NCBI GenBank assembly: GCA_037975125.1
Contig: CM075860.1
Coordinates: 38,973,391-39,037,390, forward strand
Direction of reading: 5' to 3'
DNA length: 64,000 nucleotides
Origin: Latrodectus hesperus
Lineage: Eukaryota > Arthropoda > Arachnida > Araneae > Theridiidae
This document shows positions 11,301 to 26,600 of this stretch, in pieces. The position numbers and the translations under genes were made by a program. Each line of letters opens with the position of its first letter. Within the stretch, counting starts at the first letter, position 1. Under the pieces are notes generated by a model, which did not search any database, was not told the DNA's origin, and saw nothing but the letters and a program-made list of their open reading frames with translations.

Positions 11301-14300
11301 ATGTCCACTTTAAATTGTAGGTTCTTATGTGCAAAAATTAACTATTTAGCAACAAAAAAACCTGCAGTAAATGTAGATAGGAAACAAATATAAAAATAAT
11401 AATAGTTTTTTGTTGAAATTAGTTAATGTACAGGAAAATATTACCTTAAAATATATAATCTATAAAGAAACACATTACCTCAATAATAAACTGCATATGC
11501 AAAGGCAGTAAAAAACTAAGCCATTTCAAATCGTGAAATATGGGACTCAACAAGTACTAAAAAATAAAAAAATGCAGTTATCTGTTATAAATCAGATAAT
11601 AAATTTCAAAATATGTGCATGAAGTATGCTAAATATATATATATATGAATTCTATTTGAAGGAAATTTGTACAAAATTTATTTGTATTGGAATTAAATGA
11701 TTAAATTGAAAGTAAAATGATAAAAAAAGTAACTTATATCCACATTTATATCATAGACATATAAAAAGGAATAATTTTATTTCCTTTTTTAAAATATTGA
11801 AGACTTAATTTAAGAAATTAAAATTTTATTTTTGTTATATTTTGTATTTAATATAGATAAATATGCATGAAAATAGTATTTTAAGTTGAATACTTTTTCT
11901 AAAGACTGAAAAGAATTGTTACATTAATTTATTTAAAAAGTATTATGAAATTCTGAAATTAGGTATGTTGAATCCATTTGCTTCTGAACATATTGTTTGT
12001 ATGTTTCAAATGAACATGGCAACAAATTTAATGTTTTTATGAATAATAAAGTGACAAGGTTTCTGTTCTCTAAAAAATTTATAGTAAATTTTCTGATAAT
12101 AAATTCAGTTATGTGGTGTCAGGATATTTGGTCATTGTTGGTTTGTGACTTTCGCTTTCATAATTTTATGATTAAGGTATAGGCATTTAAATGTAATGAG
12201 ATTTACCAGTTAATAAAGAAACGAGAAAAAAATATCAAATTTGGTGCAGCCTTTGACTATAATATTTGAGTGCTCACTTTCAGAATACTGTTAAAATTAA
12301 GCATTTTAATCTTCAGTATTATATTCCGATTTGTATTTTTCATTCCCACGCTTCATCAGATGTTTGCAGTGGTTGTAGTTCATTTTGTGTATCTTGATTA
12401 AATTACAGCTTGTGTCTAAAAATATAACAATGGAAGGTCAAACAATTTTTATTAAAAATTTTCAGTGTTGAAAAACGACCTATTTTATTTATAAATGAAA
12501 TTAGAATTATTTTTAAATAAAACTAGAAAATTTTATTATATCTCATGGTTTTTATTTATTATTTAAATAATAATTATTTAAATAAAAATTATATAAAAGT
12601 TAATATTTATTATTTAATAATAGAAATTGTTATGTATTTTAAGCTAAAATTATCGCCACATAAAAATACACAATATTATAGCAATATTCAACAATAAGCT
12701 GTATGTTGATTGAACAAAAAACAATAGGATTGATTTAAACTTTCTAAAAAAAATTATTTTGAACATTTATTATCAAAGTGCTGTGTATGTAGAACATAAA
12801 TATACAATTAATTTTTATCTATTATACTTTAGAAAGTTAATTTGCTATGTTTAAAATATTGCTATTATTTAATGAGAATATTCAATTGAAATTTTAATCA
12901 TGCTCTTAACATCCAACCTCTTATGACAACAAAAAAATAAAACAAATCAATAAAGCCCAATAATTTTTTAACCTTAAAACTTGGAAATTTTTTCTTTAAT
13001 GGCCAAAGGATTTCTAATATCATTTTTCCTTTAATTTAATAAAAATATCTGTACATGTTGTCAGATATAAAAATTGACTTTTGAAGGCTTGTAGTGATAT
13101 TGCTTGCTTCATATTTAAATGGAAGTTTCATTTTAAATAAATATTTCTTATATTTTATGAAGCATTTGTCTTGATTTTATGCATTCAAAATAATTATTTA
13201 AAAATGATAAAAGTGGCATACATATGAAAAAAATGTATGTGTTGCTTTTTTAAATTATTAAATGCACAAAATAATCATTACTAAATACTTAATTTTATTA
13301 TAATGGATTGAAATAGTCCTGTGTTAGTTTATTAGTTTATGCAACGATACTTTAAGTTGTACATTAATTTCTTTAGATACCATTTCAATTGGGTCACATT
13401 TTAAAGCTTCAAAATTTAAATTTAATTAATTAGCTATTACTGAATTTGAATTCAAATTGTTTATTCACATGTAAAAAAAAAAGCTTTGTCATTATGTGGT
13501 TAGAAAATGCATTTCTTCCTGCATCAAAAAAATAAATAATGGTTCAATTTGTAAAAATTACCTAGCAGTTTAGAAAGATTTAAATTCACTATTGTGTAAG
13601 GCTAAACATCAATATTTATTTTTTATTGTAAAATTATGTCATAAATTATGTTTAAATTTATCTGTTTTTAATATTATTGCTTTAAATAAACATATCACTC
13701 AATTTCAGAAAATGCAACTCCTGCAGGCAGTTTTGGTTTTGGAATGGGAATGCCAGGTAAGAAAAAAATTACAATTTTTAAAATTTTGTGAAAGATGGTC
13801 CTATTAGAATCAGTGGATCATTGAACTGACCCCATAAAGAGAACATTGAATTATAAAGTTAATTTTATTCCTAAAATGAAGTAAATTTGTTGTATACTTT
13901 AGAAAATGTTTTACTGACTTAATTAATAATTTTAAAGTTATCAAATGTAATTTTTGTAAAAACAAAGTATTAAGAATAATCATAAGGAAACAACTAATGT
14001 ATAAACTCTACTGTTATGGCTCTAAAATTGTATTTCATTAATGCATGATTAAACCCATTAATCAAAGTTTTTTATTTTTTTTATCCTACGCTCGACCTTG
14101 GTTTTTCAACCATCAGTCTCTGTCAGGCAGCCCAATACAATCTTGAGGTGAATGAAAAGTCATCTTCCGCACGCAGAATTTCTAACTGAGACGTCCGAAA
14201 GTCCAGGGCAAGTGTAAAGGTGGTCACCAGTCATGTCCTCTAGTCCACAAAAAGGGCAGATTGGAGAGTCCTTCAAACCCAAACGGTGAAGGTGTTTTTG

Positions 14301-17300
14301 CAGATAATCATGCCCAGTTTTAAGGTGAAAATTTGCCACTCCCACAGCTCTGTGGAGGTTACACAGAATAGGCTTTGTTAGTTAGGAAACCCACGCTTTC
14401 CCCTTTATGCACATCTTGTAAACATTATCCTTTTAACAGTATGGTATTCCAAGGCTGGAGAAAGCTGTTGTAGATCTGAGCCAGCCTTTGCCAATTTATC
14501 AGCTGCGTCATTTCCCGTTATACCACAGTGGGTGGGTATCCATTGCAGCACTATTTGACGTCCTTCTTCTAGTAGAGAACTAATTGCCATTTGACATAGA
14601 TAAACAGACCCAATACTGCTAGGAGCAATTGAAGAGAGAGACCTGATGGTGGCCTGAGAGTCTATAAAAAATACTGTGTTGTTCTCATTACCCTTTCTGA
14701 TCTCTTCAAGTGCTAATTGCACAGCAGCCACTTCACCATTGTAGCTGTTATAGTATTTCCCAACAGCCTGGCAAAGCCTGAAACTCTTAGAAGTTTCAGG
14801 ATTAATCAAAGATTAAAAAGAACAAACCATTTTTCTTTGATATATCTTATGGGTTTAATGGATACAACTAATTTGCACTTTGTTTTCGCCATTTGTGCTT
14901 ATTTTGATTTTAGAATTGATACTTAAACTCTCCCTTTTTCCAAAAAAAAAAAATTGTCCATGGGAAATAATTGCCAAAAAATTTATTTAGAAGAAAGGTA
15001 TGAAATATTTTTTCAAATTTGGAGCTGTTTGGATATTTTATAATAATCATGCTGTGAAGTTATTGCCTTTGTGAATTCCTTACTTCATTAGTGGCTGGTT
15101 TTGGAGGAATTCATAGTATATTAATCATTGTTAATGGTGCTGGAACAAATAATAAAAATATATTATGTGGGAAGCACAGGGATATAAATGTTGTCAAGAT
15201 GTTATGTTAAAATTAATATGTAACCATTCCTATAAACATTGAATTGCAGTCCTGTAAGTTGTGAACATTAATGTTCGAACATCTTTTCATTTTTATACCA
15301 AGCTACAACAAAATATTTTGCTGTTTTATGTTCAAAATTTTGAGATATCAATTTCTACTTTATGCTTCAATATCTTTAATAATTTGGAATCCAATTGAAA
15401 CTATGGATCCTGGTTTTATTAGCCCTTTTGTACAAAAGTGAATTTAGCAACAAACAGATCAAATAAAGCTTAAAATTATCTATTAAAATGTATCTAAAAA
15501 AAGTATCTGTTAAAATGAAGTTATCCATGAAAACTTTAGTATTAAGATTTGCAGATGATTGATATTTTTGGATTTAAATTATATTAATTTCTAAGTATTT
15601 AAATAATCCTAATCTAAATTATTTTAATAGTTAAACTTTAATAATTATTAAAATATTAAACACTAATAAGCAAAATGGATACATATATATGAAATGGTGT
15701 TGAGTTATTTAAAATTTATGAATTGAAATTCATAAATTTTAAGTACGCTTTTTAATATTATATTGTATGAATACGAAGGGAAACTCTAAATTTTGAATTC
15801 TTAATATTTCCCAATGACCTTCCTGTAAAGTTATTGATAACTAGGTCTTTTCCAACTTTTAAAAACAATTGAATTGTATTTATCGTAAATTTATTAATTG
15901 AAGATTTTTTTAAATTGACGTTTTTTCTGAAACAATTATTAGCTTTTTCTTTTCAGTGTCGTAAGACAGATTGCAAATGACATTGTAATAATCATGAGTG
16001 TCATTTTACTAGCTTTCTTTATATTGATCACTTGATCTCAGTCAGTTTAGTATTTTGAAGATTAATAAGCAGTTAAAGTAAATTTTAAAATAATAAGTAA
16101 AAGCATCCTTTTAGAAGTATCTGTAGAAGGTCCCATCTAATTAGCTATCATGCGCAAAAAAATAATAAATAAATAACCTTGCCAAACATAACTTACGAAA
16201 GTTTGTAAATGCAATTCATCTGCATCCATGGCATCATATTTCCCGAAATTATAGCACGATGTTTATAAATTTATGCGGAAATATTGATTAATAAAAGTTG
16301 TTTTTTAAATTGGAATATTCATTAAAGGAGTTCAAAAATGCAATCAGACATGCATTTTAAGTTAGACTTAAGAATAAAACATGTCATTTAATAATGGGAA
16401 ATTCAAGGTACTACAACAATTTTGTAATTCTTAATTAGTATTGTAATATTTTAGGATATTAGTTATAAAAATATAGTTGATAATTTTTAATTTATCTGTA
16501 AAAAGCAATTAGTTGATGTAGCCAACTGATTGCTTTATATCAGTTGGTTAAAAATTATTAACTATATTCAGAAACAGTGAACATTTAAAGGTAATTTATA
16601 AAATGTAATATACATTGTGAAATAAAATATAGAGCATAATTTCTTATAGCTATTTAATGTAAATTTAAATAGGCTTTGTTAACTAAAAATATTGTGTAAA
16701 ATATATCAAAATTAAAAATTTTTAAGTTTTTACTAAGTTGTTAATTATTGAAGAATTAAATATTAAAAGTATTCTTAGCAGCATTTATTTTCCTTCACTT
16801 ATATATATTTTTACTAATTAAAAATACCTTTAAATTATTTGTATAAGTATATGTAGGTCAATTCTTGTTTATATTATAATATATTTTCTGAATGTCTCCT
16901 TTTATTTAGTATTAATACTAATTTTGTTTTATTATAGTGTATGTTAACAAAATGCAAAGAATTTTCTCATTCCTGAACAAAATTTTACTGTAAATGTTTA
17001 ATTTGATATAAGAGCTTGTAAAAATTCAAATTCAATGAAATTTTAAGAAATTTAAATGATAACAGTTGTGAGAAAAACTGTATTATTCAATATTGTGATA
17101 AAGTGTTTTGCATTTGCAAAACAAGTAATTTATTATCACTGCACAGTATATTCATCAGTTTAAATATTAGATCTAAAACAATTCAGTATACTATAATCAA
17201 GGATATATAACAAGGGGTTATTTGTTCTTTGATTTATATTGAAATTTGTAAAGAAAATTGTTGAGAATTCAAGTTCCAATCATTATGGCTTTCTAAAGAA

Positions 17301-17517
17301 TTGGATGATTTTCCAGCTTTTCTTTTTTATTTATTTTTTAAAATTATGATATGGAATATTTAATTGTTTTTAGAATTTATAAATACTGATAATAATTTTA
17401 AATCTGAAAGTTTTCTGTGCTACCACTTGTGCCTTCAGATGTATGTGTAAAAAACAATTTGATTTTTGGGGACCAGTAACAAAGATTTTCTAATTTATAA
17501 TAAGAATAAAATGTTAG

Positions 17518-17611
<94 letters not shown>

Positions 17612-20600
17612 ACCAATTAAGTTATGAACTCAATCATAATTTTATTTATTATTTAAAATAGGAATACTTGAAATAAGTCTTCAAAATAATTAATGAGGCC
17701 TCTAAGAAATTTTTTTTAAAAAATGAAAATTTCTCTTGACATATTTTGTGTTATTCAATAATTTTTTATGTCGGTATTTAGTTTTAGAATAAATTAGATT
17801 TTTTCTCTGCAATGCATAGTGAATAAAAACTTATGGTTAAAATAATTTTTTTCTTATTTTACATAAATTTATTTTATCATTGATTAGTTAATAGTAATGT
17901 ATTTTTAAAATATTTAGCCGTCTTATGAATTTATATGCATTTTGAGAAAAATGTATTTCATTAATATTTAATGTGTACAAAATATGAAAATGTCATGTTT
18001 TTGATTATATTTATTTCGAAAGTTTTAATTGGTAATTTCTCTTTCATGTATGTATGTAGAATGCATTTCCTCTTCTTCAAATAAGAAAATATTTTATAAT
18101 ATGACTTGAATCATTTATCATTCCATTACCTATTGTGAATAAAAAAAAATCACTTATTTTTTCTTGTGTTGTAAATTTGTACATGAATGATTAATACTCT
18201 AGCATACAATTCATGGATTTGACTCTTCTTGGGCATTGATTCTTATAATGGTTTGAAATCCCTTTAGAATCATTAATCCCAGTCTATACAAAATGTTATT
18301 TGTGACTATCTAATCAGACAAGTTTCAAAGTATTCTCTTATTTCTTTAGAGTATTTAATTATCATTTGCTTTTGACAGTGTATTATGTACTTATGTCTTC
18401 TACATATTTGCCTAATTTTTGTAAATATAATAGTAACTGCTTAAATTGCCACTTGGTGAGCAGATAGTCTGTGAATCTTAAATGTTGGCTGTTTTTTAGT
18501 GATATGCATATTCAAAAATTTAACTATGATAAGTACATGCCAAAAAATGTTATTGATTACAACTTATTAAAGATACATAATTTTTTATATAATCATTATC
18601 CCATTATTTTATTTTCATTAATTTGAAAATTTTTTCTTTATATTTTCATATTAATTGTTATTTGTATTTAATTATAATTAAATTTTATCATTAGTATATG
18701 GTTCTCATGTTTTCATAAGTGCATTACTATAAAAAGATATATATATATTAACAATACAAATTTAAATGTACATTAATGTGACCTATTTTTTTTTCTCTTT
18801 TCTGTTAAGAGCTTTTGAAAATTATCTTTAAGAAAATGTTTACATTAAGACTAAACTTTTTTACAAATCTTATGCTTATAATTTTAATAACATTCATAGA
18901 GTTCATACAAACAAGGTCTAGAAACACCTGAAAATTTTAAATTACCCTACAAAAAAGGATAAATAAAATTAATAGAAATTCTTAGTATTATCTTTGGGCA
19001 TATATTTTTCTGTTAGGAAATATTATCAAGCTTATGAATTTTATCCTTTTATTTTTAAAAACTGACGACATATTGTAAACAAAGTTGCAATCGCAAAATA
19101 GAATATTCGTTGTTGGCAACAATATAATGCTGTTGATTAGATCGATTACAACAATGCTTAATTAACGTGTAAACACTAAACTTTCCTCCACAATTTCTTG
19201 AATCAAAAATATTAATGGCTAGAGATCATAAAAAATGTTATATATATGATTGAAATAGTTTTCTTTGATTTTATAAGTTTCTGGAAAATCTGTAAGAACC
19301 TATTAGTTTTCCATTGTTCTGAACAAAATCTTCCCATTGATACTTTTTGAAATAGGATTGTTTTCCCAGTCTAAATAGTAAGCTCTTTACAGATATTATT
19401 GTTAGGTATATAAGTTGCATCTAGAGAAAATGAGAGCAATTATCAAATATTGATTCAGAAACTAATACTTATTTAAACTTACCTTGAGGTGCTTTTAAAA
19501 TTCTTTTTCAGTCAGAAAAATGCAGTGAGATTACCTGTCAAAATATTACAATGATTTCCAATTGTTACTTCACAACAAAATATATTTAAATTTCAATGCT
19601 AGAAGTTTGATCTGGTAATCTTCCATTCTGGTGATCTTCTGAAGTTGCCAGCTACTTTTTGCAATGTATGTCAAAAATATGGTATCATTTTATCATAAAT
19701 AAAATTTAGCACTTAGTCTGACAATTCCCTATTCTTCTGATTAAATTTTTTATTCTGTGTGCTTAAATTACTGTTTATAGCTATACTACTTAGAACGCAT
19801 TTAGAATGGAATTTGAATATATGAACTTTTGAAGCATACATTTTTATTGAGTACATTTATATTATGTTTAAGTCAGTAAATTAAGGCTTTTATAATTTAT
19901 TGAAATTTTACCTTATTACTTGCATGGCATTGTATCCAACATTGTTCTGCATCACCTCATAAATTAACCCCAGTGTTCAAAAAGTGATCTTTTTTTATTT
20001 AGTTATGCAAGTCTAAGCAATTATTTTTTACTTGTTAAATCAATTAATAAAACATCTTTTTTCTTGAAATCTAGTATCATTGCTCGTGATAATTTCCCTC
20101 AGTTTTATCAATTTTTACTTGTGTTGGAATGAAGTCTAGCCATAACTTTTAAAATTGGTATATTTTCGCTTATTTAATCGTTGTCTGCGAAGTAGTGCAA
20201 ATAAGTGAATGATCAAAGATTCTGTGGGTGTGGTATCCATTTTAGATATGGATACTTTTGATAGTTGATAAATTTTTAAATCTGTTATATTAGATCAAAC
20301 TGATAAATAAACTATCGCTAGGCTTACAGCTTCAATTTTTGTATGTTTGATTCCCTTGTGTTGTCCAGAATCTGATTTAAACTACTGGTTCTAGATGCCC
20401 TAGAGATATATAGCAAACCTAATATTTGTGGAAGCTCTTAAAAACATTTGCCCTAATGTTTGTTTCCTAGTTGTACTCTAATTTGTTGTGATTTAAATTA
20501 TTTTGTTTAATGATTGTATTTTTCATAATTTTCTTCTTGTACAGAAATTTTGAGATTTTTTTCAGTTCATAATGTGAATTAGGATAGAAAAGTTCTGTAT

Positions 20601-23600
20601 AGTTAAAACTAAGCTACTTCAAACTTATTTACTAAAATATTATTCTTTAAGTAATCTTAATTTGCTTATGCAGTTAAATTTTATTTTATAATAAATTTTC
20701 TTACTAAATTTTTATTTAAAAATTTAAGTAAAAAATTTTTAAAAGGAAATTGTCCAACTTTACTTATTTACTTAACCTATATTTAAGTTTTGTTTAAAAT
20801 AATTGTTTAAATTTTGGTAACAATGACACAATCTAAATTTTATCTTAATTTATATTATTTTGTTAATTTTTACTGATATATGTAAGTCAGAAAATTTCAC
20901 TTATCTTTTTAATTTATATCAAAATTATTAAATTTAAATGGAAATTATCTGTTGTACTAGGATTTAATTTTGAATCTTGGTAATTTAACATATTATGAAT
21001 TCATCTTATCAAATTTGACTAGTTTTCCAAGATTGATATTTCACTCACTAAAATTGCCATGAATGTCATTTTTCTACAGCTGTATTGTGTGTGTGGAAAT
21101 ACTTGCTATTTTAACAATTTTTTAGGTGTTTGCATTTTTCTGTCAGAAAAAATTGGCTACATCACATTGTATTTTGTTAGAGAATTAATTTAAATTTTCC
21201 TGTTTGCTTTGGATTCTGATAATACATCATAATATTTTTACTAGGGTTTTTAACTATGAAAATTTACATTTTTCATTTTGGAAATGCTGGTTAGTAAAAA
21301 TATGCTAATTTCATCATAAGTAAGTGAAAAAGGATAAAATAACACATTGAGCAATGCTTCTGGAACTAAATTATAGCAAAATAGTGAAGGAGTTTAAAAA
21401 AAAATTTGGATGGAATTTCCAGAAATTTTTAAATACTTTGAAAAGGCTGAATGTATAATTCATGTACTGGACTCTCTCTCCATTTTGGACTATGCCTATT
21501 TATAAACTGCAAAAGAAAAAGCTTAATTGTAATGGTTGTTTCCCATTTACAACTTATGCACCAAATTTGTTGTGTTTTTACTTATACAGCAACCATGAAT
21601 TTTTATAAAAACAGGTGTAAAATTTCATTGCTTGACTTAATATGCACTGCATAATTACTTCATTTTCTATATTGCAATGTCATTGCATGAGTGAGCACTG
21701 CTGTAAATTAGGTGATGTGTGCATTCAGGTGATTTGTTAAGTTATGGAGTGTTTTTTGCAATGTTGGCAAAGTTGAGAAAGAGGGTCCAGTATATATTCC
21801 TACATAAATGATTGTTATGTATTTCACTGTGGAATTGTGGGTGAATAGAATGTCAATTTTATATTCATCCCAGAATGTGAAAAAGATTTCAACTGGGGTT
21901 GAACATCACTTGGGTTGTGTTGTTAAAGTTTATGTAATATTGGTTCTAATAAATGCTCTTCCTTTATTTCAGATTTAATATGTACTATGATTTCCTTCCA
22001 GGCGGTGTAGGAGGTGGAATGTCTAGTGGTGGCATTGGTGTTGGTTCAGGAATGGGTCTCGGCTCTGGATCGATGGGTATGAATAATTCTATGTCTGCTG
22101 ATCGGATGATGGGTGCCAATTCTTTAGGCATGGGCATGTCTGGTTCAAATATGGGTATTCCTTCTCCTACTGTAGGTATGGGAATGGGAGGATCTTCTCC
22201 CATGATGTCTAGCGGAAATGTCATAGGACGCTCTGCCATGGACGGCATGGGTCATGATTCTTCATTTCCTATGAGCGGTGGCGGACGAGGATTTAGAGAT
22301 GGTTTTGACCGAGCTAATGATTCCTTCAACAATTCAAATCTGTCTGATACAGTGTTATTGGGAAATGTAGGTTTTTTTAATATAATGTTTCTTAATTGCT
22401 GTTTGTGAAGTTAAAACGAAAAATGGATGCAGTTACCAAATTCTGAATGTAAAATTATTCTAAAATAGAATGCTGAACTTCTTAGGAAAAATAATTAAAT
22501 GTTTAACTCGAAAATGGCTTTATAATTTTCTGGATTGCTTTGCTTTATTTTTTAAAATGTTAAGCAAAGTGTTACCACCACACATAATAAATTATGTATC
22601 CCAGAATTCTTAAAGGTGTGTTTATAATTGTCTGTAGATTAAATATTTATAAATTAGTTATTTATATATACACTTTAATATCTGAGTAAAACATTATTTT
22701 AAAATATCTAAAAAATTAAAAAGAATGTATGTAATGAATTACTTATATAAATGACTAACCTTAATACCTGTATATTTAATAGATATGAGAGTCAAGTTTA
22801 AAAATTAATATTTTGTAATATTTCATATTTGAGTATTCATTATTCACCTAAATTCATGTTTTTAATCTTTGACAAATTTTGGATTTGAAACTTTCAAGTA
22901 TTTTAATATACAGACTTTTAATTAAGTTTATTATTGTTGTTAATAATTGAGGTATTTAAATATCATATCTAATCCATGAATACATGTTTTATTAGTGTGA
23001 TTATATGCACAAACATATTAGTACCCCCCCCATTATTGTATATATGTATGTGAAAGGGGAAATAGCTATTTGTACAAAGAAAAATATTTAGAAGCCTGTC
23101 ACTATAAATCTTGAATTCAAATACAAATCAATTTTACAATTGCTGATACTATTCTGTGCCACTAATGTCAGATAGACCTTTATTATTTTAAGGCAATTTA
23201 ATTATGTTGTATAATGTGGAATAATAAAAAATTTAGTAATATAGCAAAAACATTAAAGCCTTCTAGGTTGTTGATTTCTTATGTTATAGTCTTGTTGAGT
23301 TAACTGATAATAAGAATACTCCATATTACCATGTTATTATCCACTTTGAATAAAAAGGATTTCACAAGAGACACGAAAATTTATGTGTATAAAATGTAAT
23401 CCACATAGTGGCTGTCACTCCTCAGAGTGAGATTGACTACATTGAAAGATATTTTCTGTTTTTATTTTAAAAGTTAGTTTTGTGATCATCATGCAATGGG
23501 AGGTATATAATTTCACTGGATTCATTTACTTTCGCAAGAATTGGTTGTTGAATGTAATTTTGCATTTCGGAAATGGTTCAATATAATTTCTATTGAGTTC

Positions 23601-26600
23601 TTATTTGCAAATCAATTACTTCGTATGAACATCATAAGGGTGTCATTAGTGTGCAACAAAAAAAAAACAAGACTTTCAAAAGAGTAGAAAACACCTAAAG
23701 AATAAAATCTGCAATTTTGATATCATTTAAGCAGTCTGCGTGCATTGTTCTTAAATTTTTTGATCTCATTGTGAGACATTCATTCTGCTGGAAGACCTGA
23801 AATTTCAATTATATAAAGGAGCAATAAAACTTATCAATGTGATTTTTTCACAAAAGAATGCATATAAAAGCCTTGTTCATGAAAACTTCATGCTGCTTTT
23901 GTGTCCATCAGGTACCAGTCACTTTTTCGAATGTTTGGATGTGCCAATAAATAAAACAAGTATTGTTGCATAAACTCTTCAAGAATTTCATGAGCAGCCT
24001 TTGCATATAGAATATGACTGTTTGGTGTACATTATACAAAAAAAATTTTTTCATATTGAAGATATCCTCGTGCATCCAATTATGAGGTACGTTTTCGTGT
24101 CAACTTTTAAGCAACCTCCGCTTAGAGAATGTGAGATTATTTTGCATTATCCAGAACTTTACTGTCCCACTTTTCTTGTTTTTATATTTTTTAATGTTAA
24201 TTTTTATTTTATGAGAAAAAATGGACAATTACAGTTTGTAAACTAAGAAATTTTTAACTTAAAGACAGGTTTAGTTATGTGGTTTTAGCAAGATGACTTG
24301 CATTACATTAGCATCAATGATTAACATATTCTGCAGACACTGCCATTTTTACTTATGTTGCTATTTAAAATTTTTGATATGTGCCAGTTTAATCCTTATG
24401 TAAACTGCCAATTTCTCTTAGTGCTAACAGGCATGTTAGCCAAAATGGAAGCCTGCCTTCAAAATATTTGGAAAACTTAAGAAATTAAAGCTTATATGTA
24501 TCGCCATGTAAAGAATGAAGAATGGAGTTGATATTCCCATATTTTTGTTATGATTATATATTTTTTTAATATAAGAATGTAGCCTGTGTGCTACATATAG
24601 TAAATGAAGGGTTATTGCTGTCCATAGCACATGCTTTTGGGTAATTCTTGCTGTCTTTGTGAATTGATTGAATTCTGCTATATAATTTGGAAATTTCATT
24701 TTTTTATAACAAATTATACGGTAATTTATTGGAAATTCAGAAATTATTTTCTGAATGTATACTAAAAGAATTGCATGTGATTCTTATTTGAAAATTTATT
24801 CTTCATTTTTAAAATATTAAAACTTTAAAAATTATTGCTATCTTAACTTTAATGAATTAATTTAACTTTTGGGAATTATTAAGTTTTCTGTCCATGTCTA
24901 AATGTTTTCTGAAAAATGTGTCTTTCTTTCTTTCTTCATATACATAAATATGTATATTTTATAAAAATGAAGTATTGTGTTGATATAATATTATAAAATC
25001 TAATAATTTATCCCTGACTTTAAATTAGTTCCTTTTAAATTTACCTCAAATGTATGGAATGAACTAGTTCATTAAATAATTGTAATTGATTTTTGAAGTT
25101 TTACCTCCTAATATTTTAAGATAAATTTGTAGAAATGGAAAGTAAAGGGAAAAAATCTTAAAAAAAATTATTACTGTCTAAATTCAAACAATATTTGTTT
25201 TGCAATTTTTAAAATAATTTAAATAAGTAAAAATCATTTAACAATTTTTTTTAATTTAAGAAGCCAAATATTTCTTTCCTATTTTAAGTTTTTTTTTTTT
25301 TTTTTGTTTAATTAAAATTTGTGTGGTGATACACTTTGTAATTTATAAAATATAATATACAAATAATTTTGTTTTGGTAACTGGATTCAAAACAATTGAA
25401 AACAAAAGGCTTAATATTGAATATTGTCTGGAGTTATGTACTATCACAAAGTAAATAATTTGGAATTAGGACTGCTTTATCTGCTGTTTCTCTTTTTATT
25501 ACAATGTGACATGAAGAAATGACGTTAATTGGAATTATTTTTGTTTAGTGAAGTATTGTATACCAAGTAAATTTTTGTTCTTATTTCAGTTGCACCTGTT
25601 TTATGCCACAGGCTTACGCTGATTTTTAAAATAATATATCTTGCTGTAGTTGTGTTTTATCCATTATTACCAAGTACTTATTGAATTTTTGTTGAATATT
25701 TCTCTTTCATATAGTTGTGTGCTCAGAATTGTTCCCTGTAACTGGAAAGATGTGTAGTATCTGCTATAAAACTTAAGAAGAATTGCATCATGGTTTCATA
25801 TACCATTGTTGAATAATTTGTCAATAAAGTATTAAATTCATTTTATTTATAGAATTTGCGATGTAAACTACACAATAGTGAGTTGGTGTAGATTGCAAAT
25901 AAGTTATCATAACAGTTAGTTGGATCATAGCAAATTGTATTATTTGATGAAAAAATTAATCTACTTGTATGTTCAAATTGTTTTACTGCTTGAGTATACT
26001 GCATAATGGAAACAAAGAATGTGAGGAACATATTGCACCTGAAAAAAATTATATGCTCTATAGTTGATAGGGCATGTAATGTAATAGGGTACTATTTTTT
26101 AGTGTATTCAATGAAGCAAATTCTATGAACTTGTAATGTTGTACTTTGGTATAATTTTCAAATTGCAAAAAACTAATCAAAAAATCACCTGCCTTATATT
26201 TGAAAAATTTAACTGTGTATCATGCAAATTGCTACAAAAAGTGTGACTCTTAAACAGAATGTATAATCAATAAAAATTTTTGGTTCTTGTGGAACTATTA
26301 ATATTATCCATTATTCAGTTTCTATGAAACTTAATACTAACCTGCATATGATGGTGTAAAAAAGGTTCAAATTTTTCTTCCTTGAGAATTACATATTTAA
26401 TAATTTTTATTTATTAATAAATTAATAAAAGTATTTTTGAAAACTTAATGTCATTACCCTTTTAAAATAACTGATTGTATAATATATAATTATTACCAAC
26501 TTCAGAGGTTACTAATATCTTCTGACAGTCTTCCTTGAGATATTACTATAAAACCAGCTTAAGCCAATTAACTCAACAAAATGCATTTGCAATATTTTTA

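Larger units (their letters stand above)
8864..13708 (+). other. Intron between exons 5 and 6
   Basis: A 4.8-kb intron holding the second copy of the duplication, a hairpin at 10576 and a SINE at 11205. The moderately GC-richer stretch 10690-11110, with a CT run at about 11000, may be an old repeat that I cannot name. Confidence 0.6.
13757..22001 (+). other. Intron between exons 6 and 7
   Basis: The longest intron (8.2 kb). It contains the RNase H LINE fragment, two fold-back sequences and a TA tract. The remainder is AT-rich with no supported exon. Confidence 0.7.

Noticed and set aside
21966..22001. An upstream acceptor at 21972 for exon 7
   Set aside because: Using it shifts the frame and meets TAG within the exon.
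21985..22248. A minus-strand open frame rich in Pro and Ile
   Set aside because: It is the antisense shadow of the Gly/Met-rich exon 7.
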